A stretch of DNA of 64,000 bases from Cristatella mucedo (GCA_009760855.2 WPIO01000003.1:781001-845000); one strand, 5' to 3'. Numbered from the stretch's first letter, positions 48,301 through 57,250 are shown. Numbers and translations are program-made. Notes: generated from the sequence alone by a model not told the origin.

Positions 48301-50533
48301 TTACACAGCAAGCCACAGACTCTTGACAACAATATCAACTGCAGTTCACTAATGCTGGTGTTTTTAAATCATTCGTGGCCACAGTATGAAGGCTGATGGG
48401 ATTTGCCAACGGTACATGACCAGGATCAATTCAAAGCAAGAAGTGGCCTTTGTGAATTAGGCCACGTGCTGCAACATTTCATGATTATCGGTATCACAAG
48501 TTATAGATATGATATAAAGTGAGGATATTCAATTATAACTTTCATTTGTTCTGTCATTGCCAATTGCTATACAACAAATGAGCAAATAACATTGCAGATA
48601 TTGCTATCAAGAGAATCTGAACCGAGCTAAAACAGTAACCCGTTTGAAGGAAACTACCAACAGTTGTAGACGAGTCAATAGGGCATCACACACACATGCA
48701 CACACGAGTACAAGCACATATATGAATACACAGCACAAACTTGTGCAAGAAGTGCTGATAAATACCATGGAAGAGAAGAAATAAGAAAGGATTAAATAGC
48801 ATGCAAGGTATCGTGCCTAGACAAGCATGCAAGTACGGTGCATAGATAAGCATATAAAGCACACGACAAGATACTCAGGGCCAACGGTTAGCAGGACCCT
48901 GGTTAGAAACGTGCACAGTCATTCATAGGGAAGCTTGTAAACCACACAAGAACAAAACATTCACCGGGGGAAGAAGAAGCTGAGCTGAGATGAATGATGC
49001 CAAGTCAATTCAGGCGAATATAGAAGCTGGAAGCATGTGCCAAACTTTGGGTGCATATGAACTGAATGCTCGATGACCAAAAGATTTCAATCAACAAAGG
49101 AAGACAAACTAGAAGAGTGGAACCAGAGTGGCGAGTGATACAAGAGCACTGTGGAAGAACAAGATGAGATAGATAGGAAAATGCGAGTGAAGCGACCTTT
49201 AAGCCAAAGAGAGTATCTTGATTCGATATTTAATAGGGAGCCACAAAGAAGCTCAGACAGAAGGGGTTACAGATATGGCAGCTACACCATTGATGACAGA
49301 CCAGGCAAGATGACAAGTTTTGCACAAATTGCACCAGATGAAGGACCGAGGCCAAGAGTCAAGAAACAAAGAGTATTCCACCAATCTATGACACGACGTC
49401 ACAAACGCATTATTTAGCTTGGCTTTTCCAAAGGAGGACCTTGATGTTGGCCGTGTCTCTCAGCTGAAAATAAGCCCATATATATATATATATATATATA
49501 TAATCCTCGAGACAATAAACATTGATTATAATCCTCGAGACAATAAAAATTGTTTGGGATCCTGCTAAAAAACCGACCTAAAAATTACCCACATTTTTTT
49601 TACCATAATTCTAGTAAATATAAGACTTAAACACGGTTACTTTGAATTCGCCGACATTTGAAAATAACCAATCTTAATGGTATCGACAATCAGCTGTAAT
49701 TATCGAACTGCTTTCCAGCGAGATCAGGGCATGCATCCAGAATCAGTCTAAGGTTTTATTCAATGTGGTTAACCAAGCTCATATGAAACACAATCAACGC
49801 CATTAATATATCCAACAGCATTAATAGTTAACAGCACCTAATTTTATTTAAAGAATATTGACTTGTGTGACATGGCATGAACAGCAAGCATCCATACAGG
49901 TCTTCTTAATGCTCTTCTGTTGTTACATAGACAGCCATACTCAATAAGTATGACACTAAACTGAGAGCTCAGCATTGGTGATATACTTAAAAGTAAGGGT
50001 TTAATGCGTGTGTTTAATAGCTACGAGCGAAGAGGCTCAATCTGGAGCTGCAATGACACTACAGAGGGCCACAGCCAGCATTTCAAATATTACACGCTGT
50101 GATCTTTCGCTTTTTGCAACGACGTTATAGCCATGTGTCGACGCGCTAAGGCTAGTCATACTAGTGGAGAAGCAAGAGGCAATGCGCTGGAGAGGAGTTA
50201 CTAGAGGACCCACCAAAAGTGCCCCATCATTTGAAGATTGAAACAACGGCTGTGCATTGTGCGTAAGAGAAAATGTAGCATCCTAGGTAACAGACGCATC
50301 CATAGATGAATTTGTGAAATTACGATATTACTAAAAGCGAAAATTGACGCTACGTGTAGCCAACTCATCAGAACGAATGTGAGCACAACTTAGATGAACT
50401 GCAGCCTACCGCGTTGCAGATTCCCCTTTATTACGTCCTTCACTTGAAGTACGCTTAATCCAGGTGGTTTGTACACGCAGCATATTCCGTTAAGTGCCGC
50501 GTAGGCACGGCGGGCGGATCTACGACTGAGCAT
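30123..50533 (-). CDS. TRUB2: TRUB2-like pseudouridine synthase, 8 exons, catalytic Asp replaced by Gly
   Basis: TRUB2 is the mitochondrial TruB-family enzyme that converts uridine to pseudouridine in mitochondrial RNAs. Exons: 50410-50533, 47041-47136, 41116-41196, 40793-40854, 38585-38666, 37075-37138, 30516-30658, 30123-30391. Every intron phase agrees, the total is 921 bp, and the frame is open from ATG to TAG (306 aa; human about 331). Residues 20-25 are the TruB motif VYKPPG. Residues 90-97 (HNSGRHAS) align without gaps to the human HRLDAQAS catalytic loop, so Gly93 sits where the catalytic Asp (Asp98 in human) should be. The C-terminal half (DLQSQEAYEL, EIHCINES, KSAAVCTSVR, TRHQW) is strongly TRUB2-like. 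The start is the ATG at 50531-50533. Exon 37075-37138 is the weakest call. Introns carry many repeats, including the near-complete LINE-A. Confidence 0.88.
30516..30658 (-). CDS. TRUB2: TRUB2-like exon 7
   Basis: Acceptor gatcgtattacag, donor accttag|gtatac, 143 bp. It reads YAGVDLQSQEAYELAAAGSV, then RPAPD...LLYGVKCIAFEPPSFTL. It matches human YSNLDLKTQEAYEMAVRG and RCLYFAPPEFLLE. Only a 124-bp intron separates it from the last exon. Confidence 0.95.
31322..32085 (+). mobile_element. LINE-A RT C-terminus and 3' end
   Basis: Plus-strand RT tail ([20 protein letters not shown]-type codons), 3' region and (ATT)n at 32058-32083. In TRUB2 intron 6, antisense to the gene. Confidence 0.88.
32102..32190 (+). 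mobile_element. second LINE-A tail in tandem
   Basis: gcaaatgtaaagcgcctaga through (ATT)n, immediately after the previous copy's tail. Looks like a tail inserted into or next to another tail. Confidence 0.8.
32225..32290 (-). mobile_element. LINE-A tail remnant
   Basis: Degenerate reverse end (agagaacttaatctctacca, acatgtgccgcaa). A further weak reverse LINE-A stretch runs at about 32620-32850 (ccaggctttgggtgtatacg). Confidence 0.55.
33230..34110 (+). mobile_element. Tc1/mariner-type transposase remnant
   Basis: Broken coding traces in order: IAKQF near 33266; a domain with IRCRLDKRGMFRWN; WDDESKFAKFW (DE-type catalytic block); GIMVWGSS in another frame; FKQDNEPKHADK (the DNxPKH block); and PSQSLDMNTIKCL. 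Several stops and frameshifts make it inactive. Terminal inverted repeats were not identified. Confidence 0.8.
34125..34345 (+). mobile_element. second Tc1/mariner C-terminal block in tandem
   Basis: Repeats the end of the previous element: FKQSNEPKYTVK, a long T-rich stretch, then PSSNTNSIECLWG and the same gctcagagctcaag end. Clearly diverged from the first copy. Confidence 0.75.
34345..34800 (+). mobile_element. LINE-B 3' end with internal duplication
   Basis: RT C-terminal codons (PRSWNLRPQFLCNDIYY), LINE-B end with cggagatacattacattacg. About 80 bp (gtcaaaagctgcccaggcat... to ...tttatagac) occurs twice in tandem, at about 34608-34690 and 34690-34775. Confidence 0.8.
34862..35028 (-). 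mobile_element. SINE-1 copy in TRUB2 intron 6
   Basis: Minus strand: gggccatgatagcccaggag head, degenerate B box (gggttggaattc), body gtgatcctgtattgcc and tail tatacaaatgaggctgttct. Confidence 0.78.
35029..37074. other. TRUB2 intron 6, unassigned
   Basis: Includes a plus-strand stretch 35634-35760 open and bounded by tttgcag (ends LVVQNKRGPFSSVSRDLEVQ), and another near 35904-35985 (DLTDATAIQQKVFLEHDTTK). Both look exon-like but match no family known to me; they could be an old element or a nested gene. Confidence 0.3.
37075..37138 (-). CDS. TRUB2: candidate TRUB2-like exon 6
   Basis: Acceptor gcaatagcag, donor tcatcggg|gtatgt, 64 bp, open in the one frame that joins exons 5 and 7. It reads EYFGASLFKYFDLMCAYRSS. 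Sequence similarity to the human segment (KLDRILAVIQGSHQKALVM) is only in the hydrophobic pattern, and it is about three residues shorter. With it the total CDS becomes an exact multiple of three. Confidence 0.5.
37408..38440 (-). mobile_element. LINE-A fragment, about 1 kb
   Basis: AAT tail, gcgccctcggagaactcaat, full 3' region and RT C-terminal half in reverse, ending near the sequence just after YADD (catccatgtgcggatgtcat). Lies in TRUB2 intron 5, between exons 5 and 6. Confidence 0.92.
38585..38666 (-). CDS. TRUB2: TRUB2-like exon 5
   Basis: Acceptor taatgtccag, donor tcctttg|gtgaga, 82 bp. It reads VYRVAGQLGIATDNYSEKGR then ILEKISF. This is the conserved TruB strand Y.V.G.LG.ATD....GR..EK. 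It borders a LINE-A fragment on one side. Confidence 0.92.
38928..39072 (-). mobile_element. SINE-1, decayed copy in TRUB2 intron 4
   Basis: Minus strand B-box region ttgtgcgatcgagtcctgcc, body gggcccttctttattgtcat, tail cattaagactcttctgccat. Confidence 0.65.
39236..39440 (-). mobile_element. LINE-A 3' fragment
   Basis: AAT tail, reverse conserved end and start of the 3' region (ggttaggggtgacatgcaca). Confidence 0.82.
39590..39870 (+). mobile_element. LINE-A 5' fragment
   Basis: Resembles the 5' part of the near-complete copy at about 42170-42465 (aattaagtgcttacagacat against aattacgtgcttatagacat, and the following cccgcaccccagctacc region). One of the few pieces of the family's 5' end in the window. 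Confidence 0.6.
40793..40854 (-). CDS. TRUB2: TRUB2-like exon 4
   Basis: Acceptor atgttgtag, donor gctacgg|gtaagc, 62 bp ending in phase 0. It reads FAINRGCSRLHAIRDAKLLR, the same length as the human segment LGVGHGCRLLTDMYNAHLTK with shared GC and RL positions. Confidence 0.8.
41116..41196 (-). CDS. TRUB2: TRUB2-like exon 3: catalytic loop without Asp
   Basis: Acceptor ggctactttcag, donor cttactg|gtaagc, 81 bp. It reads FGNRYEKDDIAIALLHNSGR then HASGLT. With the next exon it aligns gap-free to the human segment around GHRLDAQASGVLVLG. His and Ala-Ser-Gly are conserved, but the catalytic Asp codon is GGC (Gly). Confidence 0.78.
41213..41337. repeat. source copy of a 125-bp dispersed duplication
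   Basis: Begins 16 bp upstream of the TRUB2 exon 3 acceptor. Sequence tcagggagccttaaatgatt to cgactatttttggtggc. No flanking direct repeat here. Confidence 0.85.
41735..41970 (+). mobile_element. LINE RT C-terminal fragment, other family
   Basis: Codons for RTDWRGLFCSKAS, AEMYWLPIKPSIDFKVF and YIRNTPQPGF, typical of a CR1-group RT tail but not LINE-A or LINE-B. It ends at an 18-bp direct repeat. Confidence 0.65.
41989..42113. repeat. inserted copy of the 125-bp duplication with 18-bp flanking repeats
   Basis: Same length and orientation as 41213-41337 with a handful of mismatches. Flanked by ctcttctgactcaaacct at 41971-41988 and again at 42114-42131. Confidence 0.85.
42665..43963 (+). CDS. 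LINE-A apurinic-type endonuclease domain
   Basis: Open frame of about 430 codons; the first true methionine is not obvious. APE-like motifs appear in order: LNACLWNPRSMCNK, LALTETWL, TGGGVAIIV, VVYRPPG, IMGDFNVHFDN, PTHIKGHTLDQIFSYN and LSDHMQISFN. This is the nicking enzyme of target-primed reverse transcription. The frame runs out of phase with the RT frame starting at 43930, so the native ORF2 is broken here. Confidence 0.88.
   Translation: MVIRPVVTPSARLNACLWNPRSMCNKPLVISDLISENDIDLLALTETWLKSINCPAIKDATPSSFSFFHTPRSIKTGGGVAIIVRSKFNFKPFAVPSKKSFESIVLVSPENKLPIVAVVYRPPGTKSSFISDFSDLISILCARNRSSLIMGDFNVHFDNLSDTFSTEFRALTDSLSLVAHVHSPTHIKGHTLDQIFSYNCTLSLPIITKSCLSDHMQISFNLPCVPTSSSKMTCESRNLKTLDIDAVRARISASPLLLSPPSDLSSLVDSYNTTLADTLDEFAPLTKRTVRPCPDGLWFTTDIKLARTTKRKLEKAYEISGITVHRQAYGDYCKSYQSILAKAESSFYRNINESHMHNPKMLMSTINHLLNRSQICSLPDDPCDGLADRFSRFFVHKIDKIRESIPAMTTSPAVPRFLAAPKCLHLSRSLVI
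43930..45248 (+). pseudogene. LINE-A reverse transcriptase, interrupted
   Basis: RT motifs: [68 protein letters not shown] followed by TGA, CGVH followed by TAG then GSVLGP, then in another frame [11 protein letters not shown]. The last part is the thumb and C-terminal region ([20 protein letters not shown]). Two nonsense codons and one frameshift make it inactive. Confidence 0.9.
45775..46115 (+). mobile_element. LINE-A-like 3' fragment
   Basis: Directly downstream of the main LINE-A tail: degenerate RT C-terminus (KTRGRAFRSQRLEFTPD), 3' region with repeated cactaaccatttt blocks, and a decayed tail near 46080-46110. Confidence 0.65.
47041..47136 (-). CDS. TRUB2: TRUB2-like exon 2
   Basis: Acceptor ttttttgaacag, donor catcttg|gtaagc, 96 bp, phases 1 and 1. 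The split first codon gives Asp, then LNAMDYVPHTSSSVPMTTGV. It fits the weakly conserved KGLNAGKPPAPKQRV region of TRUB2 and lacks the roughly 20-residue insertion of the human protein. Supported mainly by phase, position and splice sites. Confidence 0.72.
47505..47810 (-). mobile_element. LINE-B 3' end
   Basis: Reverse LINE-B: cgtctattactccatagagc, then codons for CGTSLPAVLSCYFHATYYLN on the minus strand. TRUB2 intron 1. Confidence 0.8.
47811..48999. other. TRUB2 intron 1 DNA, nothing recognised
   Basis: No exon and no repeat from the families described here. Short imperfect CA tract near 48690. Confidence 0.5.
49000..49440 (-). mobile_element. LINE-A degenerate RT fragment
   Basis: Reverse matches such as ttgggtgcatatgaactgaatgc, gcgaccttta, agttttgcacaaattgcacc. 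TRUB2 intron 1. Confidence 0.7.
49479..49552. repeat. (AT)n followed by a 20-bp direct repeat
   Basis: AT run to 49501, then ataatcctcgagacaataaa twice, 26 bp apart. Confidence 0.85.
50410..50533 (-). CDS. TRUB2: TRUB2-like exon 1
   Basis: The ATG at 50531-50533 begins MLSRRSARRAYAALNGICCV, followed by YKPPGLSVLQVKDVIKGNLQ. The donor is caacgcg|gtaggc. It matches the TRUB2 N-terminus (FAVYKPPGLKWKHLRDTV). The basic, Asp/Glu-free first ten residues would suit a mitochondrial presequence. Confidence 0.88.
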
Positions 50534-51060
50534 GACCAGCCTGTCCACGATTAGCCTCAAAGACGCAACCAACTAGCACCTACGTCCATGTGAGCAGCCC
50601 GGAAGCGGATGCGTAAGGTGTAGAGGTACGCCCCTTAACGAGATACTCGGGGTTCAGCCTAATTGATTTTATGTGTACTTTCAAGGGATTCAAATATCAT
50701 GCTATGTATTATATATTTATCACTATCTGCTATGATTAGCATCATTACAATTATTTGAAGCTCTATGTAAAAGGACCAATTGGTGTTAGAGAGAGGATAA
50801 CTCTGAATGGGCTCCATACGTTTTGAGCTCAGTGCTGCTGTGCTGCGGTTTGATATAATCGTTTTTGAGAAAATAATTGGCTTTAACTTACTAATAATTA
50901 TACGAATTTGCATTTTAATAGCATCGACACATTTCTTTATTATTCCTGTGCTAAGACTCGGTGTGACGACATACCCTTTTACGGCATTTCCGCCTTATCC
51001 GCGTGCTCTGCGCGCGGCAAGCTATCTCCGTGGACCAGATTTGCACTTCCTAAGCAAAAA
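50534..51060. promoter_or_regulatory. shared TRUB2/SNU13 divergent promoter region
   Basis: 527 bp separate the TRUB2 ATG (minus) from the SNU13 ATG (plus). Both 5' UTRs and both promoters must fit here unless unseen noncoding exons exist. No clear TATA box. No repeat was recognised in it, in contrast to the flanking introns. Confidence 0.65.
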
Positions 51061-51063
51061 ATG
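51061..51063 (+). CDS. SNU13: SNU13 exon 1, start codon only
   Basis: ATG followed directly by the donor gtaggt. The next exon starts ACTGAGGAA (TEE), and the family protein begins MTE. No other ATG is available in exon 2 before the conserved region. Confidence 0.7.
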
Positions 51064-54000
51064 GTAGGTACTGCAGTGCGTATATGCTTTTGCGGATAAG
51101 ATGAAGGTAATGTGGTATTGTTGATCTACGTTTTCGGCTGCAGATTCAGCCAGTTGTATTCTTGGCGCTACTAATTGCCAGTCCGTTGGATTACATTAGC
51201 AGTTGGGCGGTAGCTGTAGTTAGCCTCGACCTTAAAATGACTGGCTTACTAAATGATGTGCCCATTGCTATTCATTCGTTCGTCGTCCGCGTTATTGAGG
51301 CTTTTCTCTAGGACCCCGCAAATTGATATCGCGGGGCTATTGTACTACGTGCGCTTGCCTTTTGAGAGGCGCATTGGACCATGTTTTCACACGTGAGTTC
51401 AGGCCCCGTGTTGCAGCTTTCGCGAGGCGTTAGTGCATCAACAGTGCGAAATAAAATGGTCAGATCTTACCCTACCGCCACTGCTTTTCATTGACCATGC
51501 TTTGCCCTTGGTCTTCTAATTATAAGAATATAGTTATCAAGAGACGGCCTTGATTTGATTACTCTTTAGGAGCATTGAGTACCGATTCGCTGATATAATT
51601 AGAGACTCGAATATGCATTATATTACAGAAGCACCTCTGCATGCGATAGTTTAATGTTACTGGGTGGCCTCGACTGCTGCGAATGCAATAACCTAATAAT
51701 AATGATCAAAATAGGCCTGTCCTTGGCAGTGGTGGACGAAAGCGTTGCGGTGTTTGTGAAGGTTGTTGTATTGTCTGCCATAGCCTACATGTGTGTAGAT
51801 TCAGCAGAATAGTTGCTGGTTCTAATTTGCCTACTGAATTTGTTTTCTTAAACGCACTATGTTGGTGGCTGTATATTAAAAATATCCCTGATCATTTTAG
51901 TGTAGCACATAATCCATGAGGCCGGGCAGTTTTACATAACGTTGCTTAGCTCCATTGCATTTGGCAGTAAGCTTTGTAGCTCTTGCTACCTTAAGGTCAG
52001 TTCTAGCTGATCGCCAGCAGTCTAACCAGGGAGTGCATTTCCTGTGTTCTTGATGTTTAAAAAAGGTAGATCTATTAGGCTGGGTATACTGTACGTTTCC
52101 GGTAAATAACTTTGAGACCAATGCAAATATTGTCTAATTTTACTTCCTCAAGCATAGAATTGCTCAGATTACCAATGATTGTACTATGGGCCACCTGTAC
52201 AAAAAACCTGTTGTAATGGAAACAAAATGTGAGAGCCTTCTGATTTAGGTTTGCTTGTATCAAATGGTATTGTTGCAATTTATTTTAGTTACGCTATGCA
52301 TTTGAGTAGTGTATAGCTGTTAGGACATTATACTGATTACTGGCCAACATTGACCAGAATCCCACTTATGTGTTACTAGGCAAAGCGATTCTAATGATTG
52401 CACACAGGATGCAGAAATGTATTTTTGGTTTGCCCAAGAAGTGCCTATAATATTTTGGCTTGAATAATTAAAAATGTTTGGAAAGCTTGAGAACGAATTG
52501 GTTCAGCTCTATAAAAAAATGCATTAGAAAAACATAAGAGAGAAAAGTTTGACCTTGGAAGTTTTACCCATGACTTTGAAACTAAAGGCAAGTGTCGTAC
52601 TAACTCGATTGTCGACCAGTAGCCCAAGTTACTGATTGGGGCCTTGGAAGCCCGTGTTCAGTATGTTCTTTCACCTCTCCTGAGGTAGATCTTGGGTTTC
52701 ATCCAGCGAAATCACACAACGAGGTATTTATGGGTTACTTGATATTGGTAAATGGTGCCACAGGAACTGATAAAACTGGCTGTGATGCAAATCACCAGTC
52801 GTTCTGTCTCTATTAGAGGAGTATGTTGTGTATTCGAACTCGACATCTGATATCCTCAGTAAACTTGAGTGAAGCTCAGCTCATGGGTAAGCATTGCTTG
52901 TACATATCTCTTACTTTTGCAGACTGAGGAAATAAATCCGAAAGCTTATCCCCTGGCAGATGCACAGCTGACACAGAAAATATTGGACCTTGTGCAGCAG
53001 GCTGCTAATTACAAGCAACTGAGGAAAGGTGCAAATGAAGGCAAGTTGCATGCCATCTTGCTTTATACAGCTTAGTCTCCAACTTTCATCCATTTATCAA
53101 CTGCTTGCTTAGTCGGAGTTGCATTGTGTGTGGGGAATTAGATTAATTTCTCGTGGATTTGCATATTTACATCTAGAAGTGTAAGAAGGAGACTTGCTGC
53201 TCCCAAAATTGTTATTGCAAACCATGGCCACCGAATGTGCACCTTGAGGCCTGTGTGCGCACGAAAAATAACTTGAAACTCTTGGTTAACAACTATCTAG
53301 TCTCAATGGCTGTGTGGAATTCAGATGCAACGACTGAATGTGTAGGGCGGACTGTCAACTGACAAGGTATAGTAAGGACGGTCAGAGATCCAGCAGCAGC
53401 CTGACAAGTAAAGTTGGGGGTATGTGTTACAGTTTCCTATTGACTTGGTGATCAACAGCCTCCTCGATCTTGGACATAGGGCTCAACGGGATTCAATGTG
53501 CTACTGATACGTGGATTCACGATCAAGTATGAATAGCAGATAATTTTGACTCGGTTTCGAAAGTGCCTTTATAACTTTTCGGTCAGGCTAACATGGTAGG
53601 CCTGTTGTGTTAGCCAACCGTGCGCAAGTGTCTCCAAATGATGTGCTTATGCCAGTGTGAATGAAGCAGCAGCATCTTGTGGTACCACCCTGCCTGGAAT
53701 ACCTGCTTTTCGTGCCCTCTAAAAGGCCTGATGTGACACGGGCTTGTCAGTTTTTGTATGAAGCTATACCAAAAAATGGGTACGCGAAGGCTGCTACATC
53801 GAATTTCTGCCACATAAAAAACATCCTACTGATCCAAATGACAGATCCTTTAGTATGCCGGCTAGTCCAGGACCTCCTGCAAAGAAATTGTGTAGGCTGT
53901 TCACTACCTGCAAACCGACCAAGCTCAATGAGTTGCTGGCCGTTTGCTTTGGGGACCTGTCATTATATTACTAATGATACTGTTAGATTGCTGCTTACTG

Positions 54001-56103
54001 ACTGTGTTTTTCCTTGGAGCTATCGTCAAATGGAACCATTATCGATATTTTCGAAGCATCCCGGAAGTGTAAAAACTGGAAACAATGAGGACCTTGTATG
54101 TCTTGATAGTTGATCTTTTGCTTTCTGATGGAGAAGGCATCTTAACAGCACTCTGGCATATCCTATGATCTTTTGTCTTTATTGGAAGGTGTAGTATGCC
54201 ATTCTGACAATAGAACTAATATGTTAATAATGGTAACTCTTTAGGATTCAGCTGCATCGTCATTGGGAATTGAACAAGGACCTCCAAAATCTACGGCAAT
54301 AGTTATTTAAATTGCCCATTTCTGCTGACAATAAGTATTGCAATTGTACTAGCAACGTAAAAGTCTTCGTTTTCTGCATTGACGTTGTTATATCGTTTAT
54401 GCAGTGCATGTCATTGACATTAGTTTCTTTGTTTGCTGTAGCAACCAAGACTTTGAACCGAGGTATCTCCGAGTTCATCGTTATGGCAGCAGATGCTGAG
54501 CCACTTGAGATTCTAATGCATTTACCTCTTCTATGTGAAGATAAGGTGAGCATAGTCCCCCAGCTGTTATTGCTAAGATGCAAGTATGTTTAACAGCTTA
54601 AAGGTTCTTTTGTCAATATATACATGAGAATGAGACGGTTGTCAGCTGGTTTTGACCTTGCTGCTCGTCCGCAATGACACCGTGTCTGATGTGTTAGGCA
54701 TGTGGTTTATCACAAGTACCGGCCTGGAGCTTTGCTGGCACCTTTTGACTAATCTGTTGCTGACGGGTTATGCAATTAAACTAGATAAGTACAGGACCAT
54801 GCCTAATAATAACATGTCTGAGTCAGTGGGCATTCATTTTAGAAGTTTCCACATCCTGTTCCATGTAACCGTTTTGCACAGGTGTTTACTTCAATGTCTT
54901 GTTAGCCTAAATGTGAATATGCTTCTCGTGCGTTAGCGAGTGCATTCAAGTAGCAGCATAGGGTGGTAGGGGAAAAAATGTACTTAGCATCGGAAATATG
55001 TTAATAAGAAATTTAGTACTTAAAACAAGCATGTAGAAAGCAAGCTCAACATTCAGCATTAACAGAGCGTGCGTTTATTTTGTCGGTGTTCGTGAATGAG
55101 ATAGCTGTTGTATTGTCCTAGAAGGGTGTGAGCACTAGCTGTCTGAAATTAGTGCAGCAGTTCAGGTAGATATGAATGAGCTGTGCCGTTTGGGTCACTT
55201 GATCAAATCGGTACTTGTTGCCTACTGATCACGTGGTTGTCGTTGTAGCTTTTGTAGGAAATGGGACGTGTGCTTTAACGACTACCTAGCTGCTTTTTTG
55301 ACAGCCCTGCTAACACTCAATTTACCATAACCTAGTCTGGGAGAAGCTAAGAGCTAATGGGGTTTCTCGCTAACTATTTCAATGGGTAGCTCCCATCTTA
55401 GAAAATCGGTAGATCATGACTTGCTTTTCATCGAAAAATCACCATAGCCATGGACCTTGTGGCATTTTTGGGAATGTATACCCCATCGTTCAGTAAACTT
55501 GGCACAACTGGTTTGAAGTATGCCTAGTAGACCGACGTTTAAGCTCGTTTGCCACTGTTGGTGCGCCCTGTTAGAAGAAAGGCTGTCTCCTTATGACTGG
55601 CGCCAGCTGTTTTGACAGCAGCCAAGCTGCAGGGTCTGACGTGTAGCTGTGTGAGGCCTGACAAAACGTCTTAAAATATTATCGGTTGTGTAGGGCCTGG
55701 AAAAAGATTTGAGTTCTCTGGGGGCACTTTATCAAGTGCATTATTATTATTAGGGAAATGTCAACTTACTTGGCATCTTCTAAAGCAGTGTGGTTATGCT
55801 GATTGCTTTTTGAGTTGATTCATTGATAAATGAGTGTTATATTTTGACTTTTTTTATCTGAATTTATTATATTTAATTCTTTAATTTGATCCTTTTTATT
55901 TTGCACTTGAGTGGTACTTCAAGGTCGTGTATTTTTTATTGTAGAACGTCCCGTATGTCTTCGTCCGGTCAAAGCAGGCTCTAGGTCGTGCCTGTGGTGT
56001 CTCGAGACCTGTAATTTCGTGTTCAGTGACTGCAAACGAAGGATCACAGTTGAAGCCACAGATTCAGACCATTCAGCAAGCAATTGAGAGGCTTCTCATT
56101 TAG
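51061..56103 (+). CDS. SNU13: SNU13/NHP2L1 (15.5K), complete, 4 exons
   Basis: SNU13 is the small L7Ae-family nuclear protein that binds the kink-turn of U4 snRNA and of C/D box snoRNAs, and nucleates U4/U6.U5 snRNP and snoRNP assembly. Exons 51061-51063 (ATG only), 52923-53040, 54442-54545 and 55945-56103 join in phase to 384 bp, 127 aa plus TAG (human 128 aa). Conserved stretches include [69 protein letters not shown] and [12 protein letters not shown], and the protein ends IERLLI. Nothing is broken. Intron 2 is GC-AG. The first exon is inferred from the family N-terminus MTE and from ATG|gtaggt. Intron 3 holds a LINE-A tail (55672-55755). Confidence 0.95.
51064..52922 (+). other. SNU13 intron 1
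   Basis: GT-AG, 1859 bp. No LINE or SINE recognised and no convincing C/D snoRNA (no paired box C and box D with a terminal stem). Confidence 0.6.
52923..53040 (+). CDS. SNU13: SNU13 exon 2, ends at a GC donor
   Basis: Acceptor cttttgcag. It reads [20 protein letters not shown] then [19 protein letters not shown]. The exon ends AAATGAAG before gcaagt; any GT donor nearby would break the frame with exon 3. Confidence 0.95.
53041..54441 (+). other. SNU13 intron 2, GC-AG
   Basis: Starts gcaagt and ends gctgtag. A plus open stretch at 53661-54113 (about 150 codons) has no recognisable motif and is probably chance. Confidence 0.75.
54442..54545 (+). CDS. SNU13: SNU13 exon 3
   Basis: Acceptor gtttgctgtag, donor gataag|gtgagc. 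It reads [20 protein letters not shown] then [14 protein letters not shown]. This is the L7Ae RNA-binding core. Confidence 0.96.
55672..55755 (+). mobile_element. LINE-A tail in SNU13 intron 3
   Basis: ggcctggaaaaagatttgag, ggcactttatcaagtgcatt, then (ATT)n. It lies about 190 bp before the last SNU13 exon, in sense orientation. Confidence 0.8.
55945..56103 (+). CDS. SNU13: SNU13 exon 4 and stop
   Basis: Acceptor tttattgtag. It reads [40 protein letters not shown], then [12 protein letters not shown] and TAG at 56101-56103. Confidence 0.96.
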   Translation, partial: NVPYVFVRSKQALGRACGVSRPVISCSVTANEGSQLKPQIQTIQQAIERLLI

Positions 56104-56256
56104 TGCTTTTTATCTTCCATAAACAGGAAAAAAGAAATATAATGTATTGTATGGTACATCTTTCCTCCAACTATTTTACTGTGAAGCAGTATTTGGGCAC
56201 AGAGTTTCTGCCTTCGGCATGCATAACGAAATATTAGTATTTAGTGCTTGCCATGC

Positions 56257-56262
56257 AATAAA
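56257..56262 (+). terminator. probable SNU13 polyadenylation signal
   Basis: First AATAAA after the SNU13 stop codon, 154 bases downstream. Confidence 0.5.
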
Positions 56263-57095
56263 GTCAGATGCCAGCCTGGAATTTTTATTGATATAACCGA
56301 TCTTTGCAGTAGAGTAATGCTAATCATAATCCATTTGTAAGACTGCTTAACCTTCTTTGGCCGTTGGCTGTGTCATATGTACAAATGACTGCCTGTATTT
56401 TGGTTTTGTATAAACTAGTGGAAGTCTGTTTTGGCTGTTCTGCATTCTCCTTTAAGCATGCTGCTTCTCGTGTATATAGAATGTGTCACCGGCTGACCTG
56501 CAATACCTTTGTCTGTGGTACTTTGGCTTGTGGGTGCACATACCATGCTGGCCAGACAAATGAACCCTGGCAATAATTTTATATAAAATCAGATTCATTT
56601 TTAATGGACTCCTATCCTACAGTTTTTCTGGAACTCACGATATGCACGATTTAGTAATACTGGGTGCAATTAAGTGCATATTACCTGCTTGGCTTGCTTA
56701 TCACTTGCAAAAAAACATCCCAGCTTTTTCTCAGAGTCGGGAGCAACTTCAAATATAATAGCCATTTTGGGAGCTCTAAGCTCTGTTACAATGTAAGATA
56801 AACTGACTTTGTATCAAAATAGTCGCGAGTTTGAGGCCAATTATTTTGTGACTACCCAGAAGATCAAACTTAGCAACTCGCCCTTTACAACTGGATAATT
56901 GCCTGCTGCATTACTCAGAACCCCTTCGGCCTTGTTCTTGATGTTGAGCTAAGTGTTTATTCTTGTCCATTATCTGCTGGCCGAGTCTAGAACGGGTGCT
57001 CTTAACAAAGTGGTTCTAGTCAAAAAAAATCAATTGATATAGACCTGGTTTAAACTTGATATCCGAAAAATCACTCAATGATCCCAACTTTCATC

Positions 57096-57250
57096 CTCAG
57101 TACTGTAATCACACTAGGTAAGGCGGTTGCTTTCATGACCGAGGTCGTGGGTTCGATTCCTGTGGTGGGCGATCCTTTATCGCCACTGCAAGCGGTGGTG
57201 ATAGCCGTCAAGGCTCTTCTGTTGCCATTCAAAAAGAGGCTGTTAAAGCA
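57096..57250 (+). mobile_element. SINE-1 copy
   Basis: cacactaggtaaggcggttg, B box gggttcgattcc, body gggcgatcctttatcgcc, tail aaaagaggctgtt. The best-preserved plus-strand copy, but its first 15-20 bases are lost. Confidence 0.82.

Noticed and set aside
51064-55944. Intronic C/D snoRNA in SNU13
   Set aside because: Box-C-like words (atgatgt near 51254, tgatgtt near 52050) lack a paired box D and terminal stem at snoRNA distance.
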